A DNA stretch of 64,000 bases, from contig NC_089457.1 of the NCBI RefSeq assembly GCF_026210795.1, positions 2,542,001 through 2,606,000 of the forward strand. The letters are read 5' to 3'. The stretch is from Rhizophagus irregularis. Its lineage: Eukaryota > Glomeromycota > Glomeromycetes > Glomerales > Glomeraceae. The notes under the pieces were generated by a model. The model was not told the origin of the DNA, did no database searches, and saw only the letters and a list, made by a program, of their open reading frames with translations. Numbering within the stretch: the first letter of the stretch is position 1; every line of letters starts with the position of its first letter. Of the stretch, positions 1 to 10,243 are shown piece after piece. The position numbers were made by a program, and so were the translations under genes.

Positions 1-2432
1 ATGAATACATATCATGGCCAAGATAGTAAGTTTGTGAACAATATTTCAACTTATAGTAATTTTTTCTTATTTAACTTTTTATTAACTAAATCTTTGATTT
101 TAGCTCTTATTTCTTATTTAAAAAAGCATAGCAATAAATTATATCGCAGATTCTTATATATAAACTATGATGTTATTGTTGCTTCAGTAACTTCAAATCT
201 CAAGTGGAATAATCTTGACAATGCTTGGGCTGGTAATTATATAAGAGAAGCAGAAAAGATTTTTGTGGATCATCAACAAGTTGTTGAAACACTAAAAGAA
301 AAGGTGTGTATTTTTTTATTTTGCAAGAATAGGGTAATTCTTAAGATGAGCTGTACATGAGAGAGACCAGTTGGTTGAGTATAATAGAGTCACATGTAAA
401 GATGATTTTAGTTTGAATATGTGCCTTAATGACTATATGTAAAGATAGCAAAATTGCTGAGTTCATCAAACAATAAGCCTTGGCTTCTGAGAATTAGTGT
501 TTGAAGACACTTGGTAACCACTCCAAGCTCAATATTCAGGCATCCTAACTTTGTTGTTACTAAAAGTCTATTTGTTCTGGAAGAGAAATTGACTATGTAC
601 CTTCTTTTACTACTAAATAAAGAAATTTACACACTGCTAATAATATTTTTCTTTCATTTAGTTAAATATAGAACGTTTAAAATATAAAAAGGAATTACAA
701 GCATATTGGCAAGGAGTAATCAAAAAATATGAAAAAGAGAATTTGGTATCTGAAAAGAAATCATATTCAAAAAAAATAAATAAAATACTTACCAAAGATC
801 TTCCTGAAACTTCTAAAAAAAAATAATAAAAGAAATAATGATGGCACTGATAATTTATTTACTGGTAAGTCATATTATTATTAATTACATATATTTATAT
901 TATTTATTAACTTATTCATTAAAATAATAATTTGCAAATAAATCACAAAGAAATTAATGAAAACATTAAAAGAAACTATGATGATGATACAAATAATTTA
1001 TTTATTGGTAAGCTGATTATATATTATGTATATCATCATTAAATTGTATTTATAAATTATATTTATATGATCTAACTTATTCATTCAAATAATAAAATTA
1101 AACAAATCAAAAATGAAGATTATATGTCAAAGAAAAATGAAAATCCCGAAACTTTTCAATTAAACCATGAAAACATTAAAAGAAACCATGATGATGATAC
1201 AGATAATTTATTTATTTGTAAGTCTTATTATCATTAAATTGCATTGCTATTATCAGTAAATTGTATTATTTATTTTTTTTTAGTTTACATAACTTATTAA
1301 CTTATATACTGAAATATTAATTTATTAGACATTAAAAAGAGACAAAAACAAAATGGAGATCATATGAAAATAGCTGATGATATTCTTCATATTTCTTTGG
1401 CATATGAAGATCTCATTTCAGGCAATATCATCAACTTTACCAAACTTCTAAAAGAAATATTATTAACAAGGTCACGAAGATCACTATCTTCAGCAAATGA
1501 ATCAGTTCTTCAAGTAACTGTAGAACTCCTTTTGCCATCAAGATATCGTGTTCCTGAACTTTGCTTAATAATGAATACTGCAGTAAATAAGGGAAATGGT
1601 AAATTTGGTTTTCTTGATGTTTTTATCCTAGGAGAAAGCTATGCTAATTTAGAATTAAAATATATTCCACTAATTTGGTTAATTAGCAATATTAATGGAA
1701 AACAAGCAAAAGATTTTAATGCAAATGAATTGGAAGAATTAGATAAAATACTTGAAAGAGAAGATGAGGATACATTATTAAAAAGACAATATAGATATTA
1801 TGATAAAGAAACTAATAAATATATTTACACAACTATAAATGATGTATTGAATGATGGAACAAAACAATTAGAAAGGTCTTTACTAAAAATGGCCAATTTT
1901 TTGAAATATTTTTATAGACCTAGATACAATGGCTTTCAAAACAATTGTGCAATTATTTTGTAAAATTTTTAAAATATATCAAGATATATTTAAGGTATTT
2001 TTGAGATTAAAATATTAAAATAATATCAAAGTTAATTATATTATAATAATAAAATAATAACAAAAACATTAAAAAATTATTGTGATATTATTTTGAGTTA
2101 TTTTTATAGACCTAGATACAATATAATTACAAAATAATAGCAAAAATATAATAAAACATTTTGATATATTAAATGTATTTTTGTAGTATTTTAAAATTAT
2201 TACAAAATCATTTCAAAAAATTGCCCATTTATAGTAAAGGTATACAAAAATAATTGCAAAAGGAAAGGCAAATAAATATTCTGCAGGAGTATGTGATGAA
2301 CGAATTAAGATAATTAATTCAAATCCTAATAAGTTGATAGGGTTTGTTATTGTAGTAATAGGATTTCGTCGAATAATATGGAGATCCATTGATGAAAAAT
2401 CAACTAATTATAGATATATTAAGATTAAATAG
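1..2432 (+). CDS. PD-(D/E)XK nuclease-like protein, six exons, MITE in last exon
   Basis: Exons I infer: 1-25, 104-303, 662-864, 951-1007, 1119-1217 and from 1329; the first may be incomplete because the window begins at its ATG. The last exon carries a PD-(D/E)XK-like core: counting from the Met at 1364, E46, D85 in GFLDVFI, and E97-x-K99 in LELKYI. The family cleaves or binds DNA, but the function here is unknown. Exons 951-1007 and 1119-1217 repeat the motif ENIKRNxDDDTxNLFI, and the end of exon 662-864 is similar; all are joined by phase-1 introns. A run of nine A near 815 breaks the frame by one base (eight would keep it open), so it is either an assembly error or a real lesion. Translation stops at 1963 inside a MITE (1878-2239). 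The original C-terminus, with GFVIVVIGFRRIIWR, continues open in 2241-2432 beyond it. Confidence 0.65.
1878..2239. mobile_element. MITE copy 1, about 362 bp, inside the nuclease-like gene
   Basis: Terminal inverted repeats of about 29 bp begin CTTTACTAAAAATGGCC and end in the complement. A near-identical copy lies at 3094-3456. Both carry an internal repeat of TTTTTATAGACCTAGATAC. There is no coding capacity. It interrupts the last exon of the nuclease-like gene and supplies the 28-residue tail and stop of the unspliced frame. The flanks share GT, which suggests a short target duplication. The superfamily is not clear; TA next to CTAAAAATGG would also fit a Tc1/mariner-type end. Confidence 0.85.
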
Positions 2433-2645
2433 AATATTTTGTTTTATAAAAATTAATATCATATTTTAGAATAATTAGTTATATTTTTTAACTTTCTTTT
2501 GACTTTTAACCTCCTATATCAATTAATTTCAGTGACTTGTTTTTTAGATTATTATTATATCCTTACTTTAAAATTATTATATATTTTTTTAAACATTTTT
2601 AATACTTAATCAAAATCTTCTCACTAATACTTAGACAAAAACATT

Positions 2646-3025
2646 CTTTACAGAAACTTAACATTTTTAATCAATATAGAATCGATATCGTTAAGTTTAT
2701 CTTAACGGTATCATTTCGATATCATTTCAATATAGATTTAATATTAATACGATATTGAAATAAAGTATTATCATTTCGATATTATTTTGATATTAAATTG
2801 ATATCAAATGATATCGAAATGACATCTTTAAATTAAACTTAAAGATGTTATTTCGATGTCATTTCTATTATCATTTTGATATCATTTTGATATCAATTTA
2901 ATATCAAAATAATATCGAAATGATAATACTTTATTTCAATATCATATCAATATTAAATCTATATTGAAATGATATCGAAATAATATCAAAATGATATCAC
3001 TTGAAAACTTAAAGTTTCTGTAAAG
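2646..3025. mobile_element. Foldback element, about 380 bp
   Basis: The ends are CTTTACAGAAACTT and its near complement AAGTTTCTGTAAAG. Almost the whole element is an inverted repeat. One 58-base arm in the left half, starting GATATTGAAATAAAGTATTA, has an exact complement in the right half. It is filled with GATATC/GATATT-like words and centres near 2835. It has no coding capacity. The first six terminal bases, CTTTAC, are the same as in the neighbouring MITE family. Confidence 0.8.
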
Positions 3026-3093
3026 TTTCTTCACTCATATTTTATTATATCTTACTTTAAAATTCAGTTATTAAATAATTTTTCCTAACATGC

Positions 3094-3456
3094 CTTTACT
3101 AAAAATGGCCAATTTTTTGAAATATTTTTATAGATCTAGATACAATGGCTTTCAAAACAATTGTGCAATTATTTTGTAAAATTTTTAAAATATATCAAGA
3201 TATATTTGAGGTATTTTTGAGATTAAAATATTAAAATGATATCAAAGTTAATTATATTATAATAATAAAATAATAACAAAAATATTAAAAAATTATTGTG
3301 ATATTATTTTGAGTTATTTTTATAGACCTAGATACAATATAATTACAAAATAATAACAAAAATATAATAAAAACATTTTAATGTATTAAATGTATTTTTG
3401 TAATATTTTAAAATTATTACAAAATCATTTCAAAAAATTGGCCATTTTTAGTAAAG
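3094..3456. mobile_element. MITE copy 2
   Basis: This is a second copy of the element at 1878-2239, in the same orientation and with only scattered differences. Its right TIR is the better preserved (AATTGGCCATTTTTAGTAAAG-like). The flanks are intergenic and lack the GT context seen at copy 1. Confidence 0.85.
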
Positions 3457-3478
3457 TGATTTTTAAATTTTAATTATT

Positions 3479-3541
3479 TAATTATAACTTAGTACTTTGT
3501 AATTACTAATTATAACTTAGTACTTTGTAATTACTAATTAT
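3479..3541. repeat. Tandem duplication, about 31 bp x 2
   Basis: The unit TTATAACTTAGTACTTTGTA plus AATTACTAA occurs twice in a row in AT-rich intergenic DNA. Confidence 0.7.
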
Positions 3542-3839
3542 TATTTTTATTTATACATTTAATAATACTTATACAAAAATCATAGATTATTATTATGTTT
3601 GTTTTAAAATTTTTTTTTTTTTAAAAAAAAATTTATAACAAATGTTTGGCTATAATATATCAATAAAATAAAATAAGTCATCAGATAAAAAAAATTAAAA
3701 TATAATTTTATAATTAGTTATAGATAATCTAAAAAGATAAAATATAATAAAAATGTAATTTTGGTAAAAATTTATTATATTTAATATATTTAATATATTA
3801 TTAAATATACTTTAAATTTTGTTATAATTATAATTAGAG

Positions 3840-4390
3840 ATTACTTGCTTCTTCTGTGTGATCTAGTTTCAGGTGTTAAATTCTCTTTTTCATTCTTTGA
3901 TTACTCTTGCCAATATTCTCTGATCCCTTTTAAGCACTAATGAGAAAAATATTGTTAACAGTGTGCAATCTCTTTATTTAGTAGTAAAAGAAGGTACATA
4001 GTCAATTCCTCCTCCAGAATAAACAGACTTTTACCAACAACAAAGTTAGGGTGCCTGAATATTGAGCTTGGAGTGGTTACCAAGTGTCTCCAAACAGTAA
4101 TTCTCAAAAGCCAAGGCTTATTGTTTGATAAACTCAGCAATCTTGCCATCTTTACATATAGTCATCAAGACACATGTTCAAACCAAAATCATCTTTACAT
4201 GTGACTCTATTTATGGTATATGTTCAAACTCAACCAACTGGTCTATCTCACGTACAGCTCGTCTTAAGAGTTACCCTATCCCTGCAAAATAAAAAAATAC
4301 ACACCTTTTTTCTAATATTTCAATAACTTGTTGACGATCCACAAAAATCTTTTATGCTTCTCTTATATAATTAAATCTAGAGATTTACTA
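3840..4390 (-). pseudogene. Inverted partial copy of the nuclease-like gene (exon 2, intron, exon 3)
   Basis: On the minus strand this matches about 230-760 of the first gene: the end of exon 2 (REAxKIFVDxQQV), the whole long intron, and the start of exon 3 (YWQxVIKxxEKENL). It is visibly diverged and the exon ends are degraded. Because intron and exon are both kept, this is a DNA-level copy and not a retrocopy. It may be a remnant of a second family member or half of a larger inverted duplication. Confidence 0.7.
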
Positions 4391-4549
4391 AATATTTAAT
4401 AAATTATAGAATTTAATATTTACTTGGAGAATTGAGAATTTAATATACATCAAATATACTTTAAATTTATAGTGAAGTTTTCAGAAATTGATTTAAATTC
4501 AGAAAATTGTTTTTAGAGGAATTGAGAGGCTTTTAAATAAAAAAAAATG

Positions 4550-5114
4550 TTCTTAAATACAATAATGACTCAAACTGATGCATTAATGTAAAAAAGACCA
4601 TGTTTCAGTTTTTTTTACTCATCAATTTGACACATTATTTCTATTATTAACAGTTTTGAAATGCAATAATGACTCAGATTGATGCATTAATGCAAAAAGG
4701 CCATGTTTCAGTTTTTTTTACCTGTCAACCTGACACATTATTTCTATTAATGAGTTAAAAAATAATTAAAAGCAAATAAATAGACGTTTTAAACAAACTT
4801 TCTGTATCTTATCCTTTTACATGTACCTTCTTTTCATAATTTGTAATTGTAAAAATCACTAGTATTCTCTTTTAATCACAAGTCATCCTTGGTAATTATT
4901 GGTAATCACCAGTAATTATTTGGTAATAAAAAAAAATTTTTATGCTGCTATAATGCTATTATTAATATAATTAATAGAATATTAAAGTTATAGTATATTA
5001 TGACTTAAATTAGTATTATTTATATAATAGAAATAATATGTCATATTTACAATTGATTAATGTGTCAAATATGACTTTTTTGCATTAATGTATCAGCCTG
5101 AGCCATTATTGCAT
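4550..5114. mobile_element. TIR element with a duplicated left end
   Basis: The left end at 4661, ATGCAATAATGACTCAG, pairs with the right end CTGAGCCATTATTGCAT at 5098-5114, and pairing continues through GCATTAATG and the (T)CATTTTGACACATTA region. A second, slightly diverged copy of the left end lies at about 4555-4655, so the element is either partly duplicated in tandem or two elements sit side by side. It has no coding capacity. Confidence 0.65.
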
Positions 5115-6015
5115 ACAAGAAATTATTTTATTTAGGATTCTAGGATTCATCTTGATTTTTTCTAAATACTGATTCTCTAATAATTTTCTTAATTAGTTCA
5201 TATCAAAATTTATTGAAATTAGATTCTTATTCGATTTAATCAAGCACGTCTATCTTCTAGGCAAGGATTCGTGTTATTGGCTAATTGATTTGTCATGTGA
5301 TTTAATTTATGTGATCGACGAATATATGTAACGTTTATAAGGAGAAAAAGCCCATAAAAGTGATACACTACATAACGATGTACATTCAAAATTATCATGA
5401 AGGCTTTAACTGTTAATAACTCTTTCTTAACTAAAATCCGGTTTAGTTTAAACAGATCTGACTTTAGATTAAATTTCTCTTAATAGCAATGACAAGAGAT
5501 TTTTGCAAGCGAAATAATGGGTCTTGTGTCCTTTTATGGACTATAAAATTCTAATGAAAAGTTTTAACTTTAGAAGCACTTATAAAAGTACAAGACAGAG
5601 TTCTAAAGTCTCTTTATTGACAGTTTAATCGCAAGTAGATGATCAACTTTGTATAAAACATTCAAATGAACTTGTTTTCTGTAAGCGAAGGAATGTGAAA
5701 CAATCTGAAAACTGTGAATAATGAAACAAAAAATATTTGTAAAACATCTGATAATGAAAAATATTAAGTATCTTCTGTGAACTTTGTAAAGTTTAAAAAT
5801 TTATTATTGAAACTTACACTAATAATAAAATAACTTTTTGCAGAAAATCGGATCCAAATACCTCCTATACAAGTAAATATATATATTCAGTTAACTTGAC
5901 TGTCAATAAGAAAGATTATTAAATTTTAATAGACTTATTTATTATATATTACGCTATTTTGTAAATAAAAAAAAAATAATGTAGTATACGATTTACTTTA
6001 ATAATTAAAATTATT
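5115..6015. other. No gene seen
   Basis: AT-rich sequence with scattered stops in all frames. I see no homology to other parts of the window, and no RNA gene or clear repeat. Confidence 0.5.
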
Positions 6016-6017
6016 TA

Positions 6018-7680
6018 GAAATAATTTATTATAAATTATTGATTTTTTCGAAGTATTTCTAATATATTTTGTGCTTTTAATACCTTGTTTGGCCGATTTT
6101 TCATACCAATAAATCACTTTATCTATGTCTTTTGTAATTCCAATTCCATTTTCATATATTAACAGCAAGATTATATTGTGCTACCTCGCTTCATAAATTT
6201 GCTGATTTTTGATATAATTCTAATGCTTTTTGCTTAATAGTTTAAAAACTAAATCATTTATTTCATCAACTATCCTGTTAAAATCTTTTTCAATTGGAAG
6301 TTTCTTTTGTTCATTTACTACTATTATATTATATATCAATTTCCTTTGTATTCATTTTATCAAAATTTTGAATAAGTTGGGATAATTCTCCTCGTGATTC
6401 TAAATTATTGGTACTTAAAGGGATCTCATTAAGTTCTTGCTCATTCAATAATTGAGGATTTTCCATTATTATATCTGTTTTTGTAATTATTGCTTTTAAG
6501 AAATCAACTACTCGATATATGGTAGGACGATTATCTGGTTCACCATCCCAACATTCTAAAATATAAATACAATTTATTAATTAGAATAATATTTAAGTCA
6601 CAATAAATTTAAAAATTTTACTTAACAGTATAAAAGTTTTTACATATTCATCAGGTGTATCAGGAACAACTATTTCTCTACGACCTTGTGAAATGTTATA
6701 AATTAAACCAATATCATAATGTTCACCTTCAGCATAAAAAGGGGGTCGTCCGCTAGATACTTCCCATTATAATACACCAACACTGTAAACATCACTTTTG
6801 TCATTTAATGTATACATTAGGTTATTATTATTTCTTCGTCTGCTAAAGCTTTTAGGATCAACATAGGGAACCATCCCAAATAATTTGAATTGAAAATTGG
6901 ATGATGCTCCAAGCTTCAATTCTTTTTGATAGACCAAAATCTGCCAATTTGATCGTATTTTGATGAACTAATATATTGCCAGAATGCTATTAAAAAACAT
7001 ATATTAAATGAATAAATGCAAATACTACAGTATTACGAGCAACGATTAAATAATAATAAATAAATTACCAAGTCACGATGGATGATCCAAGCGTAAGCCT
7101 AATTGGTAAGTCATATTGAATTTGTCGTCCCAAGTGAGTTTATTAAAGTTTTTTTCTAAATAGTTTCGAAGACTACCACCGTCAGCGTATTCTATTACTA
7201 TCATATAATTATTGTTAATTTGATTTTCTAAAAAAAAAAAAAAGAAGTAATTAATGAGATGTAATTTTATGAATAAAATTTGGAATATTATATTCTTTAC
7301 ACCTGATTCAAGTTTTGTTATTCCATGGCAACTAATTACATTATCATGAAAATCAACTTTACGTTGAATTTTAACTAAATAAATTCAAATATTAAAATAA
7401 ATAAATGCAGACTAAAAAAAAAATCGTAAAAAAAATTATATATTATCACGAACAAGTTCTTTGTGACACTATTAAGATTAAAAAAAGTTTTTAATGCTAA
7501 TTCATTTTTTGTATTTTTCCAATTTGCACGGTACACTTTCCGAAACCTCCAGAACGAATTTCTTGAATGGTAGTAAATTGGCTATATTCATAATAATTTA
7601 AATGTTCTTTCATCAACAGCTTCTTCAATCCAATTAACCTATTCATTCGTATTTTCGGTATTTTGCATTTGCTTATTATT
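6018..7680 (-). pseudogene. Broken TKL-type kinase with Sel1-like tail
   Basis: Reading leftwards on the minus strand the parts are in family order. The N-terminal segment has a damaged glycine loop (GGFGKVYRANW-like) near 7530. The hinge shows YADGGSLRNYLEKNF near 7170 and [20 protein letters not shown] lies near 6950. An APE-side segment carries DVYSVGVL near 6780, then come ECWDGEPDNRP near 6540 and a C-terminal Sel1-like repeat (ITKDIDKVIYWYEKSAKQG) near 6100. The catalytic loop is disrupted at 7070-7100 where HRDLH should be. A stop replaces the residue before WEV near 6765, and frames shift several times. Intron-like gaps at about 6560-6620 and 7000-7065 are kept. In the intact family Sel1 repeats act as protein-binding solenoids; this copy looks non-functional. 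Confidence 0.8.
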
Positions 7681-8341
7681 AGACGTTTAATAATAATATT
7701 GACAGAAAAAAATTGAATGGAAAAAGTTGTAAAGGTTTTATCGTATACGGTAACGAAAATAACTCCAATTTATGTACCACCAAACAAAAAATTTGTCCAT
7801 CAACCGCAGTACCGCAGTAATGACATGAGAATACTTATTAAAAAATAATATAATTTTAATATTAATAACATTATCAACAAGGTAAAATAAATTTTTAGTA
7901 ACTCATCTGTGAAAAATATTGTTTAGCAGATTTTTAGTTTACCAAGTTGTAAATTAATTTAAAATATTTACAAGTAGAAAATAAAAAATTATTATGCGCG
8001 TGTAACTAATCTTAGTATTCAAATAAATATTGGAAATAATTTCATTTTACTTTTCATAGGGATTTAGTAATAAATCTGCGCTAGAAACAATACTAGTGTG
8101 TAATGGATCAATGATGAGGAATTAGTGCGGCTGCTTTGTTTCGGATAAGAAGGTACGTTAGATATACTTAAGTTTAATTTAAACAATGTTAATGTCGATG
8201 TATAATCTGCTTAGGTACTTCGTTTGCTTACATTAAATGTCAAAAAAAGGTAATAATGTTTGCATTTTAAAAAAATAATATTGACAAAAATTTAGTACTT
8301 TAATAGAATTATACATAATTTAAGTAATATAGTGTTTAGCC

Positions 8342-8503
8342 ACTATTTTAAATGCACTAGAAACAGCACATGTATATTTTGAAGATAAAAAAGTTGAAAA
8401 TGAAGTCAAAAACCAAATCAGACCAAGTTATAGGTTAAAATGTAAAATTAAAAAAGAAGATAATGAAAAAACAATCCAAATGACAATTTTAATAAAAAAT
8501 TGA
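8342..8503 (+). pseudogene. Exon-like relic, unknown family
   Basis: An open stretch of 53 codons follows an acceptor-like TTTAG. It encodes ATILNALETAHVYFEDKK and then a basic, charged tail (KCKIKKEDNEK). Possible upstream exons around 8140-8260 do not join it in a consistent phase, so I treat it as a relic. The family is not recognised. Confidence 0.4.
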
Positions 8504-8516
8504 ATTTTCTTATAAA

Positions 8517-8625
8517 TTATTGATTCTTAAGTTTTTCCAATTCATATTGTACATCTTGATCACCTTGTTGGGCAGATTTTTCATACCAATAAATAGCTTT
8601 ATCTATATCTTTTGTAATTTTTTCA
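8517..8625 (-). pseudogene. Sel1-repeat fragment
   Basis: The minus strand encodes KITKDIDKAIYWYEKSAQQG, then DQDVQYELEKLKN and a stop. It is nearly the same as the tail of the broken kinase at 6030-6130, so it is a detached Sel1 C-terminus from a related kinase gene. No kinase domain precedes it. Confidence 0.7.
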
Positions 8626-8639
8626 TAGATCGTTTGTGC

Positions 8640-8900
8640 AGCAGTATGTCAGTAATCATATCTTTAAACCCTTGTATCATACAGGATATTGATGATGATG
8701 GTACTATAATAATACTAGATGAAATTTGTGATCTAATCAACTCATAGTAATGTAAAACTTCGACGATAGTTGCGGGAGGCGCAGCAAAAAGAATGAATGT
8801 TAAAGAGTTAGAATCTTTAAACAAAGAAATGAATATGGCGAAACAGAAACTAGAACAAGAAAGGGAAGAGGAGAACGGATCGACAGGTACAAAAAAGTAG
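8640..8900 (+). pseudogene. Relic with coiled-coil C-terminus
   Basis: The plus strand carries DIDDDGTIIILDEICDLI near 8690 and, in another frame, TIVAGGAAKRMNVKELESLN followed by KQKLEQEREEENGSTGTKK and a stop at 8898-8900. The second part looks like a genuine charged coiled coil. The frames do not connect. The family is not recognised. Confidence 0.4.
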
Positions 8901-8951
8901 CACTCGATTTATGAGTTTTAATTGACTCGAGTTAATTCCTATACGTGATAT

Positions 8952-9139
8952 TAAAGTTGGCTGCCGTAATATTGCAACCGGGTTGCAACTATAGTTATAA
9001 CCTAATTTCAACGATTGTAAACCGATATTTGATATATAAGTTACGTAAAGTAGTAAGGTTGTAATATTTACGACATATGGAGTTGTAAATGGTTGTAATC
9101 CGAAATGTCGTAATTATTACTTACGGCAACCAACACTAT
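8952..9139. mobile_element. Small TIR element, about 190 bp
   Basis: GTTGGCTGCCGTAA on the left pairs with TTACGGCAACCAAC on the right, with further short stems inside (GGTTGCAACC-like). GTGATATTAA and GTGATATCAA flank it and may be a target duplication. It has no coding capacity. Confidence 0.55.
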
Positions 9140-10243
9140 GTGATATCAATTCTAGTTTACTTTTATAAAATATATAGTATAAGCAAATACTACCGAAATA
9201 TTACAAGTAGTGACGGTAGTGGTTGGTAGGTTTACTGTATATACATTTATTAATAATAAATTGTTAACAAGATAAATCTTTTATTTTAACAAATTATCAG
9301 AGGAATTGACATTTTATACTGTATTCACGTAAAAATGAGAAAGAATTTTTATGTTGAATGTCAGCTTAAATAAGTTTTAGAAACGTTTAATCGTTTATAA
9401 CATATTTATAATAAAAATGACGTGATATTATATTGGATCGCATGTTCACCTTATCTTTTACAGCTCATATATTTTTATAAGGCTCTTTTCTTTATCAGTA
9501 GCGTAGTTTTACTGTTAGAGTAGTTTCTCTCGATCGGAGGGTGAGGTCCTGTATTTATGGGATTAATAACCACAGTACCATTAATAATAGATTAGTTTTT
9601 CGCTACTTGTAGTTGTTCACTTCTATTACGTTTCTTGTCATTGGTTACTCCTCTTTGAAATAAAATAAATATTGGATCGCATGTTTATTTAAATAATTAG
9701 CGAAGCTTTTTTATTAAACCGTATGGCGCGCACTATCTTTAACTCTTTGTTGTTATTGTTAGGATGCATTTTTTTTATATTAATAATTTATATTTTTATA
9801 CCCATTATTGCTTGATAATAAATTATACAAAATACGAGATAAGATAATTTTTTTTAAAAAAAAAGATTTTGGTTAAATACATTCAAATCACGTTTTAATT
9901 TACATCAATAAGTTTTAACTTTCGAATAAAATTTATAGAATAATCAAATAAATAAATAAATATAAAAATATAAAAATAAAATACTAATACACTTAAGAAA
10001 AGCAAGCGTTAAATATTATATAAAAATAAATTTTTGAAAAATAACGTTTATATAAAATTATTATATCATACCACTGGTAACGCCAACTAAAATTTAGTTG
10101 TTAATTATCCCTAAATTATGGTTTTTGTCTAACCATTTTTTCTACTATTAAATTCCTAGAAAAATACAATAAAATAATATTAAATCATAAAAAAAACCAA
10201 TATTATTCATCAATCGCGTAAATTAATATTCAATTGAGAAATA
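9140..10243. other. No gene seen; 3' flank of the kinase array gene
   Basis: AT-rich with stops in all frames and no clear repeat. The part next to 10244 is the 3' flank of the minus-strand kinase gene. Confidence 0.5.

Noticed and set aside
3955-4149. Minus-strand 64-codon frame
   Set aside because: It lies within the copied intron of the inverted gene fragment, so it is not a separate gene.
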